NCBI GenBank assembly: GCA_964020155.1
Contig: OZ026547.1
Span: forward strand, 4,766,509-4,830,508
DNA: 64,000 bases
Reading direction: 5' to 3'
DNA from: Chondrilla cf. caribensis
Lineage: Eukaryota; Porifera; Demospongiae; Chondrillida; Chondrillidae
The position numbers and the translations under genes were made by a program. The notes under the pieces are model-generated. The model was not told the DNA's origin. It saw only the letters and a list, made by a program, of their open reading frames with translations, and searched no databases. Shown here in pieces: positions 22,008 to 33,795 of this stretch (the first letter of the stretch is position 1; each line of letters starts with the position of its first letter).

Positions 22008-23057
22008 CACAGGGGGGTTATAACGGACCCGGCGTTGTTGGAGATTTTAGGCGATAAATGATTGGAATGTCGAATACTTATCACCTACGTCACCACTCGC
22101 GGCGAAATGATTGCGCAATGATTTCGTTCAGGCGACAAACTCACGATAGAAAACCTACTTTATGCAACTGCAGTAATGCTGAGATACAATCAGCAAATGA
22201 TCGAACATTATCACCAATTGTATTAGATGAAAATAAACGCATACGCTAAAATGAATGACTAAATTGGGCAAGGAAGCGCATAAAACATCGATAATCGAAA
22301 CAAAAACGTAATTATCGCAAAGGTTAACGATTGAGAAATGGCAGGCACAATTCATTCTAGTACAAAATCAAAGACATACCTTTAGAGATCCTCAAAGTTT
22401 ACTTGGATCGCGAGCGATTCAGGAACCTTGCAATTTACGAAACGACGGCTATTCCTCCATAACACGTTGCGTAATAACTATAGCAACGTCACATTAAATG
22501 GCGGATGGGCAGTCGTTTCTCAAAAACGGTGTTAGCCGCATCAGTAGATGGACCTTTTCGCGTATTATTATATCTTATAACGTTAGAGAACGATGTCGTC
22601 TACATTCTGACCGTGAGGGAAGATGTTATAATCAGGTATGTTAAAGTTATGCGAAGATTCCACCTATTTTCTCTGCGTTTTATGCGTATTTTAGTACATT
22701 TTCAATTATAACTCTAGTGTTAGAGATTATAACATCTTCCCTCACGGCAGATCTTTAGATAATAGTGCACTCCTTCATTTGATACCAATTTAAAGTTCAT
22801 CCAAGGCCTTCTACTGATGCGGAAAAAGCGATTTTTACCCGAAAGTACTATTTACTTGTGACGTATTTAGAGCTTCTTGATGCATGCTATTCAATCGCTT
22901 TTTCACCCAGACTTCAAAATGAGATCGAAAGTATTGGTACATATCAAAAAAAGGATTTATTATTATTCCTCCGGTCTATAAATGCGGTATGTTTTCGGGG
23001 TTGATATGCGTCGGCCATTTTATTGCTATTTTCGGGGTCCGTTATAATGACCCTGTG
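22008..23057. mobile_element. TA-flanked 1.05-kb non-autonomous element, family copy 1 (complete)
   Basis: Left end CACAGGGGGGTTATAACGGA and right end, on the minus strand, CACAGGGTCATTATAACGGA, followed by CCC on both, make terminal inverted repeats of about 24 bases. TA flanks both ends (22006-22007 and 23058-23059). Inside is a second inverted pair, 'ccgtgagggaagatgttata' (about 22610) and its complement (about 22728). It is rich in CpG and has no transposase frame. Other copies: 42999-44049 (right part) and 55905-56186 (left part, opposite strand). Confidence 0.85.
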
Positions 23058-23184
23058 TATACGTATGTCTGTATGTGGTGTGTAAGCACGTATGATATAA
23101 GTGTATGCAAGTTTGAGTATGTGTGGTAATTTCGTGTGTATTGTGTGTATGAAGGCATTCTTTGTACATGGGCATGTGATTACC

Positions 23185-24400
23185 TGGACCAAATCTTGCT
23201 TCTTCTCCCATTTGACTAGGAATGATGAAGCAGTTTTGGCTCCTTGAAAGGAATGGCTGAAGTGGCTTCCTTTATTATGATAGAGTTGTTGACATTCACA
23301 TCCACTGGTGGTAGCTTTGTGATTGACCTGATATTCACTGTATGTTATTATTTTGGTTTCATTTGCATTAATTTTGTAATGATGTCATTATGTGAGGTTT
23401 GGATACTTCTGCTTGAACACTTCACTATAATATGATACTTATAATTGTAACTCTAGACAATCATGCAAGAATTAATGCATGTTGTATGATAGAAATAATG
23501 CTAAAATATGCATAATATCATTACCAGTAAAAGATGTGTTTCAATACTCTCTGAGTGGCTGATTTCGTGTGTTCCACACCTATTATTGGACCAATTATTA
23601 TCCCTGTTCTTCAATTTCCCACCAGAATTATATAAACCTCAATGAATCATTAATTTCAGTAATTGTAGTAGTCAATGTTTGGTAATTCTGTAGCAGCTTG
23701 TCTACAATTCACTTCACCACATCGATGCTGCTGCATGGCACATTACCTTTTGGAGTAACTTTCTATGACAAGAGCCATAGTGTGTTTATTATATTATTTT
23801 AACTCCATGGGGGATTTCTTCATGAAGACAAAGTGTCCAAGTCTGTACGAGAGAGTTCATAGTAAGGTTGTACATGCACATTATATACCTATATATACCT
23901 ATATATGTAATGTATCTAACATTGTGTAATTGTACATACCATACAGATATTAAACATTCCTTGCTGCACACGTGGCAGGTTTATACTCATCTATGTTCTA
24001 GTTTACAGAAATGCAAACTGCAACCTGCTTTTCAACAAGCTCTATGCTATATCTAACCTACTTTCAATTATTGCACGACTCATTTCCGTATACAAATTGA
24101 TAGTTATCCAAATTATTATGTGAATTGTGTTGTAACAAAAATCTGGCTAATGTTCATGGCTGAGGGATTTGAGATCTTATGTATGCAATAGCAATTAGTA
24201 CAATATTAATAAGCAATTTGTAATAAAATTGAATGAATACAAATTTAAAATAGAAAGTTAGTTTCACATACAAACTAGTACAATTTTATTGTCCAAGGTA
24301 AAGAACCCACTATTCTCTTAACCTGCAGGGACACAGATAATTGCATAAAATAATGGTGAACTTCAAACCAAAGCCCACTCAATACTGCACATAATACGTA
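23185..24400. repeat. Dispersed duplication, copy 1
   Basis: 'tgatgaagcagt' with 'ccttgaaaggaatggctgaa' and 'gtggcttcct', further along 'tgtgaggtttggatacttct', and 'aacctgcagggac' near 24320 recur in the same order at 58360-59070. On the minus strand a possible exon (about 23290-23187) reads GSHFSHSFQGAKTASSFLVK and ends at CAG|GTAATC, but the other copy breaks this frame. Confidence 0.7.
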
Positions 24401-26060
24401 CATACAGGTGCACAAATTCCATTTCATACCTAGGAATCTCACACATAATATTATAATGATAAATTGCTCGTACAAAGATGAATTGCACATGTACAGTTCA
24501 CAAACTGAACATTAGTGAGAGTGCATGGTGTATATACTATGTACATATGTATAGGCCATTACTTACCCTTGTTCAGGGTGCGTCTCTTCCTTTATTTGTG
24601 AGAGACATATTGTCCAAGATTCAAAGTGAATATATACCTACAATAATGGGGAATATGTAACTACTAACTGTTTGAAGGTATCAATGTAGAATAATGTGAT
24701 AGGATTTAACTTCATTTTAATCAAACATGTTTGTCTGACGTGTGTTATAAACATACATATTATGAATGAGCACACACACACGTACACACACACACATGTG
24801 TACACACACACACACACACAGTCTCACCATCAAACCCACAAGTGTCTCCTTCCGAAATTGAACCTGGTATATGTATTAGGATACAATATCATCCAATGAT
24901 GACCATCAAATGTTGTGTGGAAAGGGAAAAGTAAGTGGCAGTGGAACCAGACTTACTACTATTAGTTAAATATGTGGATGTCAGAATAATAGATATGTCT
25001 TATATACATAAAACTGATTCAGAAGTTCCATGTTGTCACATTACTGGTGGGCAATTGTGTTGGACATGTGATAGTATTGCAATACTGTAATTGTCCATTC
25101 AACATTTCAGAGGACTAGGTCAAGAGATGAGCTAACCTACGCACTGTCCCCATGCAGACCTACTTTTGGCAAGGGGCACTTGTGGGTCTTGGGACAAGAC
25201 TAGCTGAACTGTTGGCAGCAAATAAATCAATTGCAATTGTCACCTCTGGTGATCTCAGGGATACTCAGGATATATATCCCATTTACATTAACCCTTGTAA
25301 AAAATAATATTATGTAATGACATCATGAATTTTAAATAAGTTTATTACATAATACATCGTAAGAACATAAGACAAGAATTGTAGAAATTTGAAAGGTCAT
25401 TAAATTATTGAATTTGGATGAGTGTTGGACTCTCCCAATTAATGACAGTAATAGTTTTAATTTTACTTAAAGTATCACGTAAGAACCCCTGATTGGGCAC
25501 CCACAAGGTTAAGCTAAACAACACTCACCGCAATGATCAATTTGTCATTGTCATAGTGATTAACTGATCCACTGATAAAAATGTATTATTGATATATACT
25601 AACAAATCTATATTAAATTAATACAGAATGAATGCATTCATATTTGTATTCTGGTTGAGGGGTGGATCAAAGGAAATATTGGGTGTACACAAGCCATGGA
25701 GCACAGGTCAGTTATACAGCACAGGTCACCAGACAGGCTTCATTGGTTAGGATTAATTACGTGAGAACAAGGCAGGAAATTATAGTATACATGTGTATTC
25801 ACTATACTACGATACAACTATAAAAATACACCTATGTACATGTATAATGTATGCATTATGTGTGTAAAAATTTTCCTTTCACCTAAATATCTCAGTAGAG
25901 GTGCACTGCAAGTAACGACACCCAATAGTGACAGCTGATCCCATACATTGTTCACAAGATGGGTAGTATAGGAGTTGCTGGATTTACTCTCATGAGAAGG
26001 CATAAATACTGCCAGGGTTATAAATAATGAAATCAGAGTCCTAATTTGGTGACTTTAAAG
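24401..26060. other. Intergenic, no gene called
   Basis: Holds a CA microsatellite (24772-24822) and short open frames. A frame near 24575-24658 (ASLPLFVRDILSKIQSEYIP) following a ttgttcag acceptor ends quickly at a stop and is only a weak exon candidate. Confidence 0.35.
24772..24822. repeat. (CA)n microsatellite
   Basis: CA run interrupted by GTA and TGTG segments. Confidence 0.88.
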
Positions 26061-26214
26061 TCACCCCAAATGAGTGATCTTGTCTTGGTCATTCTCATAA
26101 TATCGTACTAAACTCAAATGAAAATGACCAAAACATGACAATACCGGTATTAAAGAACACCGGCTGATAAGACGATAACTGACAGGCCGATACCATATCA
26201 GTGCAACCCTATAG

Positions 26215-26565
26215 CTAGTGAGCGGATATGTGGGTACGTAGAATAATATAGTAAAGGGATTCAATGCATTGGGTAGTAGAGGGGTTCCACCATTGAGATG
26301 GTCTCTGAGTTCTATTTGTTATGAATAAATTTACAAACACGTAAGCCAGCAAGGTGTGAACATGCAGTCTCTGGTTGATGTCTGACTCACTGTGGTTATT
26401 CCCAGTGCGGTAGTGATGGGTAGCACTCGCACGTCTACGTCTCCAGATAACAACACCATCCCTTTGCAGAATAGCCAGAGATAGAGATTCAACTTTACTG
26501 TTCACTCCAGATATGAACACACGTTCACTGAGGTCCAGTGGTACATTAGAAATGATGGCTACTAT
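26215..26565 (-). other. Weak exon candidate
   Basis: After a possible acceptor (aaatcag, 26566) one minus-strand frame stays open for about 115 codons: IVAIISNVPLDLSERVFISG, then VESLSLAILQRDGVVIWRRRR. It looks protein-like at the start and less so towards the end, with no recognisable domain. Just upstream (about 26800-26700) a minus-strand stretch reads MATGCYDKFNIMWIRGYPW, faintly like a WD repeat, without usable splice sites. Confidence 0.22.
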
Positions 26566-26963
26566 TGAGCACTGATTTCATCTAAATAAACACACAGGCA
26601 GTATTATGCACATATTATGTGACAATGCATGAATCGACATGCACGTGAATACATGTACACACATAATTATGTACTTAGAGATGCACATCTAGCAAACACG
26701 TAGGTGATGAGTGTCCAGGGATAGCCTCGAATCCACATAATATTAAACTTATCATAGCATCCAGTAGCCATAATAATATTCCTATTTCAAGAGAAGTATT
26801 AGGATTAATGTACATTGTCGAACAGTTGAAAATCTGTTAACTATAACTCTTAAAACTGTCCCACTATTCTTTGTGAACTCCATTTTGTACATTAGCTGTC
26901 CCTCCCTGTAGGCCTAATAGTGGACACCTATGTATGTCAAATATCAGGCAACATGCATGCATG

Positions 26964-27064
26964 CACGCACACACACACACACACACACACACTTACATTC
27001 AGGATACACACTGTACACACACACATACACACACACACATTGCTAGTCAAATTGGAGAAGAAGC

Positions 27065-27158
<94 letters not shown>

Positions 27159-27232
27159 ACACGCACACACACTTACATCCAGGATACACACTGTACACAC
27201 ACACACACACTGTACACACACACACACACACT

Positions 27233-27295
<63 letters not shown>

Positions 27296-27310
27296 TCCAG
27301 GATACACACT
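26964..27310. repeat. Compound (CA)n array with a higher-order unit
   Basis: Long CA runs are punctuated three times by nearly the same 24-base segment, 'ttacatccaggatacacact' plus gta, at about 26992, 27172 and 27292, and by shorter 'ctgtacac' breaks. The array therefore evolved by duplication of larger blocks as well as by dinucleotide slippage. Long His/Thr or Cys/Val open frames across it are artefacts. Confidence 0.9.
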
Positions 27311-27893
27311 GTATCAGTAGCAAGGTCGTCACGGCATTGATAAGACACCTCAACCTTATCCCCCCTTGTAAAAAAGGTATTAAAATTAAGATATTAAAAG
27401 GTATTAAGGTAAAGATATTGGCAAAATAATTGTAAATAAGTGACTTACAGACAAACGCTGTTCTAAATTGCTGCCGTGAAATATTATTAGTGTTGGGTCT
27501 CCAAGTAAACAAAATAAAGAAAATAAGACTGTACCAACAATTATTTGTAAATCAGACATAAATTATTACCAATAGGATACCACTTACATCATATTGTACT
27601 CATATATTATACATATACAGACATAATATATAGCAGGGGCTGAAGCAGCTACGCAAAAGTGTGTGTGAGGGGGGGCTCCATCATCTATCATGGTGAAAAT
27701 GTTTTGGTTTGCTGCTCTTGCAACCTCAGTCAGACACTACTTCACATCTAAAACCCCTACATACAGCCTCATGCACACATAATATTATTCATCACAACCA
27801 CTAATAGATGATATGCATGAACTCCGCCCACTTTGAGGTCATAGGGGTCGACGGTGAATGAAGCGCTTATTTTAGTACGTGAGGATATACGAA

Positions 27894-29480
27894 ATGGCTA
27901 CGCACGTCGACATAAATGCTTCGTTTAAGGAATCACCTTCTTCCTGGTCTACTGAAAAGCTTCGAGCGTTTATGAGAGAGAAGAATTTACCCTTGGGAGG
28001 CTCTAAAGCCGAGCTGATCGTTAAAGCCAGCGAGTATATGGAGACAGAAGCACTCGAAAAGGAATTAGGCGTAACGGCGTTCAAAGAGCTATGTGTTAGA
28101 CCGACTGTGAACTTCGAAGACGTTCCCAAATCGGGTTGGAGCAAAGAGAGGCTACCGAAAATAGAGAAATGGCTGGTAAGCGATTATCTGAAGAAGCAAG
28201 GTAGTTATACGAAAAACTACAGGACGGGAGTGCGACTGTGCCAATGTGGACACGTTTATGACATTGAGTGTGTATTTGAAAGTCAAATATTCGTTAAAGC
28301 TAAGTGCAGACCGACAATGCGCAGGAACCCACCATTCTACACTCTATTTGCAGTTTTTTCTGCTAATGTGACGGGAGAATACCACATCGAAGGTGGTAAT
28401 TGTATGTGTCCAGCTGGTAATTCACAGAGTTGTGTCCACATGGCTGCTTTACTCCTGAATCTTGCTGAGATCACGCAAACTGCATGTACAAGTTTGCCTT
28501 GTGCATGGTCAAGACCATCAATTGGTGGTAAAGCCATGTTGGCAGCAGAGCTGCATTTTGGACAGGCCTCTATAGAGGGCTATACTGAGTACACTGGTGT
28601 AACATTGGATGTAAATGACCTCCTCGAAAGTTTAGAACAGGAAGATGTAGTCACTGGCATAGGTCTTTACATATCTCAGGAACAAGAGAAACAGAGCACA
28701 GTGAAGTCATTGACTGTTTCAGACGAAATGGCTGCAAAGGTGGTACTCACTGACCCCCTAGACAAGCTGAAGAAGCCTATAGAAGATTTAACTGTGGATG
28801 ACTTAAGGGAAGCATTACAACTGACTACAGAAGAAATTTCTTTACTACAGACTATGACTACTGGACAACGTGAAAATCCTTTATGGATGGATGTAAGGCA
28901 GTGGCGAGTAACAGCAAGCAACTTTGGAAGAATTTGCAATAGAAAAAGGGAGCCTGGATTTTATCCCACTTCTCTCACGAAGCTACTTTTAGGAGATTAT
29001 GGTCATCCAGCCTCTCCATCATTACAATGGGGTATTGACCATGAAGATGAAGCCATCGCATTGTACCACAAGATGACAGGTGTAGAAGTACATCCATGTG
29101 GTATTTTTGTCGGTATAGACTCCGGTTTTTTGGGTGCCTCACCAGATGGAGTTGTATTTAACCAGGAAGCTGAAATGGGTATAATTGAGGTGAAATGCCC
29201 ATACAAGCATCGCATGGAGTCAATTTCGAATGCTTGCGAGGACAAATACTTCCATTTAGAAGTAACAAACGGAAAGACGCACCTGAAAAGAACACATGAC
29301 TACTTCTTCCAAATAACTGGACAACTTGCCATCACCGAAGCCTCATTTTGTGACTGTGTGACATGGACTTGCAAGGATATTTTTGTTGAACGGATATACT
29401 TAGATGCAAACCACTGGGGAAAGATGTTGTTACAACTGCAGGAGTTCTATACAACATCATTAGGCCCCGAGATTATTTGA
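27894..29480 (+). CDS. SAP/SWIM/YqaJ-like exonuclease of the transposon
   Basis: A 528-residue single-exon protein starting MATHVDINAS; an upstream in-frame GTG is not needed. Domains in order: a SAP DNA-binding motif at about residues 12-50 (WSTEKLRAFMREKNLPLGGS, KAELI); a SWIM zinc finger with CMC..SCVH at about 165-185; and a YqaJ/lambda-exonuclease type nuclease at about 335-500. The nuclease has WRVTASNFG, the GIDHEDEAI helix, LGASPDG (metal-binding Asp), IIEVKCP (Glu-x-Lys) and FFQITGQL (Gln motif), so all catalytic positions seen in the family are present. It probably resects or processes DNA ends during transposition, by analogy with phage recombination exonucleases; this is inference. 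No frameshift or stop is present, so the copy may be functional. The gene faces the transposase gene, with 198 bases between their ends. Confidence 0.85.
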   Translation: MATHVDINASFKESPSSWSTEKLRAFMREKNLPLGGSKAELIVKASEYMETEALEKELGVTAFKELCVRPTVNFEDVPKSGWSKERLPKIEKWLVSDYLKKQGSYTKNYRTGVRLCQCGHVYDIECVFESQIFVKAKCRPTMRRNPPFYTLFAVFSANVTGEYHIEGGNCMCPAGNSQSCVHMAALLLNLAEITQTACTSLPCAWSRPSIGGKAMLAAELHFGQASIEGYTEYTGVTLDVNDLLESLEQEDVVTGIGLYISQEQEKQSTVKSLTVSDEMAAKVVLTDPLDKLKKPIEDLTVDDLREALQLTTEEISLLQTMTTGQRENPLWMDVRQWRVTASNFGRICNRKREPGFYPTSLTKLLLGDYGHPASPSLQWGIDHEDEAIALYHKMTGVEVHPCGIFVGIDSGFLGASPDGVVFNQEAEMGIIEVKCPYKHRMESISNACEDKYFHLEVTNGKTHLKRTHDYFFQITGQLAITEASFCDCVTWTCKDIFVERIYLDANHWGKMLLQLQEFYTTSLGPEII

Positions 29481-29678
29481 AGGCTAAACTCAGAATAACA
29501 CATCTTTTAATATTATAATTCATAATATTATATGTTATGTTATGATATAAAAATATTGTGCCTATGTATTATTATTATATTATATATAACAATTATCATG
29601 GATGTTATATTAAATCATAATAATATTATACGTAATAACAAATTTAATACACTCATAATAGTTGGCAGTTATAATTTT

Positions 29679-31187
29679 TTATTGCTCTATTAGTGGAGCT
29701 TGCAAATTACATAAAGCTGCAGCAACAATAACTATGTCATCCACAAGCCTCTTATTAATACGATTTGATAATGTTTGCGACAAGATACGGAAATCCTTCA
29801 ACCGTTTGATGGCATTTTCTACTCGTATTCTCACACTTGCAATAGTACGTGTTTCTATCGCCTGCTGGGTAGTTAGTTTAGATGCACCTCTCAAGAATGA
29901 AGGCATGGTGAGAAATGCTTTTTTTCTTGCAAAAAGGTCTCTGGCTGTAAAACCTCGATCAGCAAGAACACGTTGACCTGGTTTGACAAGGTCTAAAATT
30001 GAACAGTTTTCCACAATAAATCTGTCACTTGCATTTCCAGAATACCCAGGAGAGACGAAATTAAAAACTCCAGTGAAAGAGTCAATTGACACAAGGTATT
30101 TCACAGTTGTGTGGCTCTTGTAATCGCTATAAGAGGACTTCTGCGTGGATAAATTTGATGGACGCTGGATGAACACCTCAGTTCCATCAATAATTGAGAC
30201 TGCATTAGGAAAATGATTGTATGGTGCTTTCGTAGGCCCTATTGTTGTTTGGGGCCATTGAATAAGGCCTTTTAACTGGTGAGCGAGGAGAGGCAACCAC
30301 TGTGAGATGACTCTTGATACAGTGCTCTGGTCAACGTCAAATCTGCAGGCAAGGTCTTCTTGTGTTAGGTTCTGACGCATTCTCATAAGAACCATTAGCA
30401 ATTTCTGAGAATCCGTCAGGAAACGATTATGTGTGGCAGATGTCGATGGCAAAGCTGGCTGCAACCACTTGATGAGAACACTGAACACTTTCTTTGACAA
30501 TCCGGTGTAAAAGTGTAGCTGGGTATTCGTCAGCAAAGATATGTCCAAGCGCTGAGGGCGAGTCTTCAATACCTCAATCTCAGCCTTAAGCACTTCAACA
30601 TACTTCTGTAAGTGGTCGACATCCCTCAGTAAGTCATCAACCTTCCCTGCCTTTCTCAATTCACTGGACACAACTAATGAAGCTGCTTCAACCAGAGACT
30701 TAGGCATGTTCATGTTATGAGCTTCGTCACTTTGCTGAAAATCGAGCCCTGAACGTTGTAAAACACGTCGATTTCGCTTAGCAACAGGGGTATAGAAATC
30801 GTGGCAACGTTTGAACAGCGTTGGAACTACTGTGGGATTCGCCCGCGTAGGTCCCTTAAATCCTTCGTAGTGCGAATTGCATACGTATGCTTCTGTTCCT
30901 GGTTGCCACATCTTCCCTGTAGGGCTTTTCCTAGTCTTGTTCAACTGAGCCACAACGACTTTGTACACTTCGGGTGGCATCTTCCCAATGTTGTGTAGCG
31001 TAAGAAGCTCGCTGGATTCCGGGCAACCCTTCGTAAGTAATTTTTCACAAGAACATCTTCTGTTACCTTGTGTGTCCTCGGGGCATCTTCCCTTCCTATT
31101 CGAACATCCCCAGACGCTGCACTGACGTTGAGACATAGCGTACGAATTCGATTCTCTTACTTTCGCTATTCTTTTACGTACTATCAA
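29679..31187 (-). CDS. THAP-like / DDE (DDE_Tnp_4) transposase
   Basis: The frame starts at 31187; the likelier start is the ATG at 31136 (MSQRQCSVWGCSNRKGRC), giving 485 residues. The N-terminal 110 residues have a C..C...C.SHY pattern (CSVWGC, YVCNSHY) like a THAP zinc finger with extra Cys residues inserted. A coiled coil (LLRDVDHLQKYVEVLKAEIE) follows, then a helix-turn-helix (NLTQEDLACRFDVDQSTVSR). The DDE domain has SIIDGTEVFIQRP (first Asp), GYSGNASDR, VLADRGF (second Asp) and RVENAIKRLKDFR (Glu). The order matches HTH_Tnp_4 plus DDE_Tnp_4 transposases of Harbinger/ISL2EU-type elements. The frame is fully open. The enzyme would bind the GTCGAC-containing termini and cut and paste the element. 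Confidence 0.88.
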   Translation of the reverse strand: MIVRKRIAKVRESNSYAMSQRQCSVWGCSNRKGRCPEDTQGNRRCSCEKLLTKGCPESSELLTLHNIGKMPPEVYKVVVAQLNKTRKSPTGKMWQPGTEAYVCNSHYEGFKGPTRANPTVVPTLFKRCHDFYTPVAKRNRRVLQRSGLDFQQSDEAHNMNMPKSLVEAASLVVSSELRKAGKVDDLLRDVDHLQKYVEVLKAEIEVLKTRPQRLDISLLTNTQLHFYTGLSKKVFSVLIKWLQPALPSTSATHNRFLTDSQKLLMVLMRMRQNLTQEDLACRFDVDQSTVSRVISQWLPLLAHQLKGLIQWPQTTIGPTKAPYNHFPNAVSIIDGTEVFIQRPSNLSTQKSSYSDYKSHTTVKYLVSIDSFTGVFNFVSPGYSGNASDRFIVENCSILDLVKPGQRVLADRGFTARDLFARKKAFLTMPSFLRGASKLTTQQAIETRTIASVRIRVENAIKRLKDFRILSQTLSNRINKRLVDDIVIVAAALCNLQAPLIEQ

Positions 31188-31830
31188 ACGTAATCGTTCA
31201 CCGTCGACCTTTTGACCTCACGAAGTTGCGCAATCGTTGCATATCCTCTATTGTTCTAATTTCGGGGGTGGTTTGAGCTGCAGATTGGTGTGTGTGTGTG
31301 GGGGGGGGGGGGAGTGGTTGACTCAAGCCCCACCTGCACCCTATTATGCCGCCCCCATGTATAGAAAATCCAAATTATCAAGAATAAATCATCTTATACT
31401 GCAGTGGTATATAATAGGAGTGTGAAACTGTACGATACTGAAACTTAAATTTCATGGCAATTACCCATTGGCACCATGGACCACAAACACAATTTCAAGG
31501 AAATAACAGTAAAAATGAAGTAACAAAGCACCCCATGATGTAATCACAGATAATGGAATCACATACAAATCAACAGACACAGGACATATAATGCAATGGT
31601 CTGTGATCTACTTTCTACTCATTATCTGGTGATAAAATCCTCTGCAAAAATGATAAATCCCGGATACCTGATGAGGGTTATGCTTAGACTAACTCTATGG
31701 TGTCACAATAGTGTATTTACAACTGTCAATTATTATACCTCACAAAGCACATAACCAAACCCATGTTAGAACGATGCAGATAATCTGGCAGATATGCATA
31801 TACATCAAGTACATGGGTATACATCAAGGT

Positions 31831-32265
31831 GTACACATTCTACCAGTAGGTGTAGCACTCAGTACATACACAACCTACCAGTAGGTATAACACTCAGTAC
31901 ATACACAACCTATCAGTAAGTATAACCCTCAGTACATACACAACCTACCAGTAGGTATAACACTCAGTACATACACAACCTGCCAGTAGGTATAACACTC
32001 AGTACATACACAATCTACCAGTAGGTATAACACTCAGTACATACACAACCTATCAGTAGGTATAACACTCAGTACATACACAACCTACCAGTAGGTATAA
32101 CACTCAGTACATACACAACCTACCAGTAGGTATAACACTCAGTACATACACAACCTACCAGTAGGTACAACACTCAGTACATACACAACCTACCAGTAGG
32201 TGTAACACTCAGTACATATACAACCTACCAGTAGGTATAACGGTATAACATTCAGTACATACTAA
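31831..32265. repeat. 35-bp minisatellite, about 12 units (tandem unit 1)
   Basis: Unit 'caacctaccagtaggtataa' + 'cactcagtacataca' (35 bp), with a near-palindromic core ACCTACCAGTAGGT. Confidence 0.93.
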
Positions 32266-32444
32266 CTTCGGTGTGAATGGCACACTTGTTATACACAATT
32301 TAGTACAGATCCACATAAATAGTAAGTAGCGAAGGGTGTGTTTTGCACTAAACCGATTTCCAGCTTCGACATAAGGAAGCCATTAATCAGGAAATGACTA
32401 TGCCTGGCAGAGTATCATAATAATATTAACACGAACTGTCTTAC

Positions 32445-32526
32445 CTGTACAAAAAAGTAGTGATGTACATGAGGAAGACAACAACGTCAACAATATTCAG
32501 GTTTATGTTTGAGTAATCAGTAAAAT
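32445..32526 (-). pseudogene. Exon relic in tandem unit 1
   Basis: Minus strand, after acceptor 'cttcaagcag': encodes FTDYSN, then NIVDVVVFLMYITTF, and then loses frame through two extra T bases just before the conserved TACAG|GTAAGA donor. The intact counterpart is in unit 3 (35909-35830). Confidence 0.5.
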
Positions 32527-33629
32527 CTGCTTGAAGTGTAGGCAGATCACAAGGTTACTGCATGATTCACACGTACATATTATATTCATGCATATATAGC
32601 ATAGACCTATACTTGATCGTTACACCCCAGATTGCAGCAGCAAGTGTTCTATTCTAGAATAGCTTGTGCCCTGGGTGTGAACTAATTACTATGTGTGCTA
32701 GAGATCTCTACAACTCTCAACCAAGGTTGGCTGATAGGGACGGTCTAGCTTTGTAGACTATTGTTGGTGTTGAGCATATATTATGTCATGTTCATGTAAT
32801 ACTGATAATTGTGGCAGCCTTACTCCAAAGAAACCCAAGTTTTGAAGGGTAGACTAGATAGTTTTGAAGGATTTCCAGATTGAGGTACACTCACATGCAA
32901 GCAGTTGTGGCATTCTATAAACAACACACAAACGAGTCAATGGACCTTGAGCAGGTTGTGTGCATTGAGAATATGTGCATAATAAGCATATTACTGTATA
33001 TGACTGTCATGATACACAACACTACATTATATCTTCTACGTGGAAGTGAGGCATAGATTTGCTAATAATAATCAGTCAGTGTGGCATTATATAGCTTATA
33101 GTAATCTAGTTACTAGAAATTGTACAAAATACTAGCTAGATATACAGGCATAGCATAAGTAATCTCAAATATCACTGGAGTGTGAAAATGTACAATAATG
33201 AACCTTTTCATGGTAATTACCCATTGGCACCATGGACAACAACCACGATTTCAAGGAAATAACAGTAAAAATTAAGTGATAAAGCATCCCATAATGTAAT
33301 CACAGATAACGTAATCACATGCAGATCAACAGACACAGGACACATGATCGATGCAATGGTCTGTGCACTACTTGGCTCATGTTAACCTCATCTACTAGTG
33401 TACTTATTATCTGGTGATAAAATCCTCAGCAAAGATTATAAATCTTGGATACATCACAAGCCTAATCTTAGGGATATATAGGCTTCGACTAACTCCATGG
33501 TATCACAACAGTGTATTTACAACTGTCAATTATTATACCTCACAAAGCACATAACCAAACCCATGTTGGAAAGAAGCAGAAAAACTGGCAGATATGCATA
33601 TACCTCAAGTACATAGATACATCAAGGTG

Positions 33630-33795
33630 TACACAACCTACCAGTAGGTATAACACTCAGTACATACACAACCTACCAGTAGGCATAACACTCAGTACAT
33701 ACACAACCTACCAGTAGGTATAACACTCAGTACACACACCACCTACCAGTAGGTATAACATTCAGTACATACTTCATCTACAGTAGGCATAACAA
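33630..33795. repeat. 35-bp minisatellite, about 4-5 units (tandem unit 2)
   Basis: The same unit as at 31831-32265, in the equivalent place of the second tandem unit. Confidence 0.9.

Larger units (their letters stand above)
27834..31220. mobile_element. Complete two-gene DNA transposon (ISL2EU-like)
   Basis: Ends match as inverted repeats: left TGAGGTCATAGGGGTCGACGGTGAA (27834-27858) in full against right TGAGGTCAAAAGGTCGACGGTGAA read on the minus strand (31220-31197), with looser pairing continuing for about 30 bases to a shared TAGTACGT. Two intronless genes face each other and fill the element: a SAP/SWIM/YqaJ nuclease (+) and a THAP-like/DDE transposase (-). A DDE_4-type transposase paired with a YqaJ nuclease is, as I recall, the hallmark of ISL2EU (IS4EU) elements. 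The exact outer border and target duplication could not be fixed; flanking CGCCCACTT and CGCAACTTCG might extend the termini. Confidence 0.82.

Noticed and set aside
26920..27512. Open frames of His/Thr or Cys/Val repeats up to 190 codons
   Set aside because: Produced by the CA/GT microsatellite; no gene-like sequence on either side.
29662..29976. Plus-strand open frame at the end of the transposase gene
   Set aside because: Shadow of the minus-strand DDE domain.
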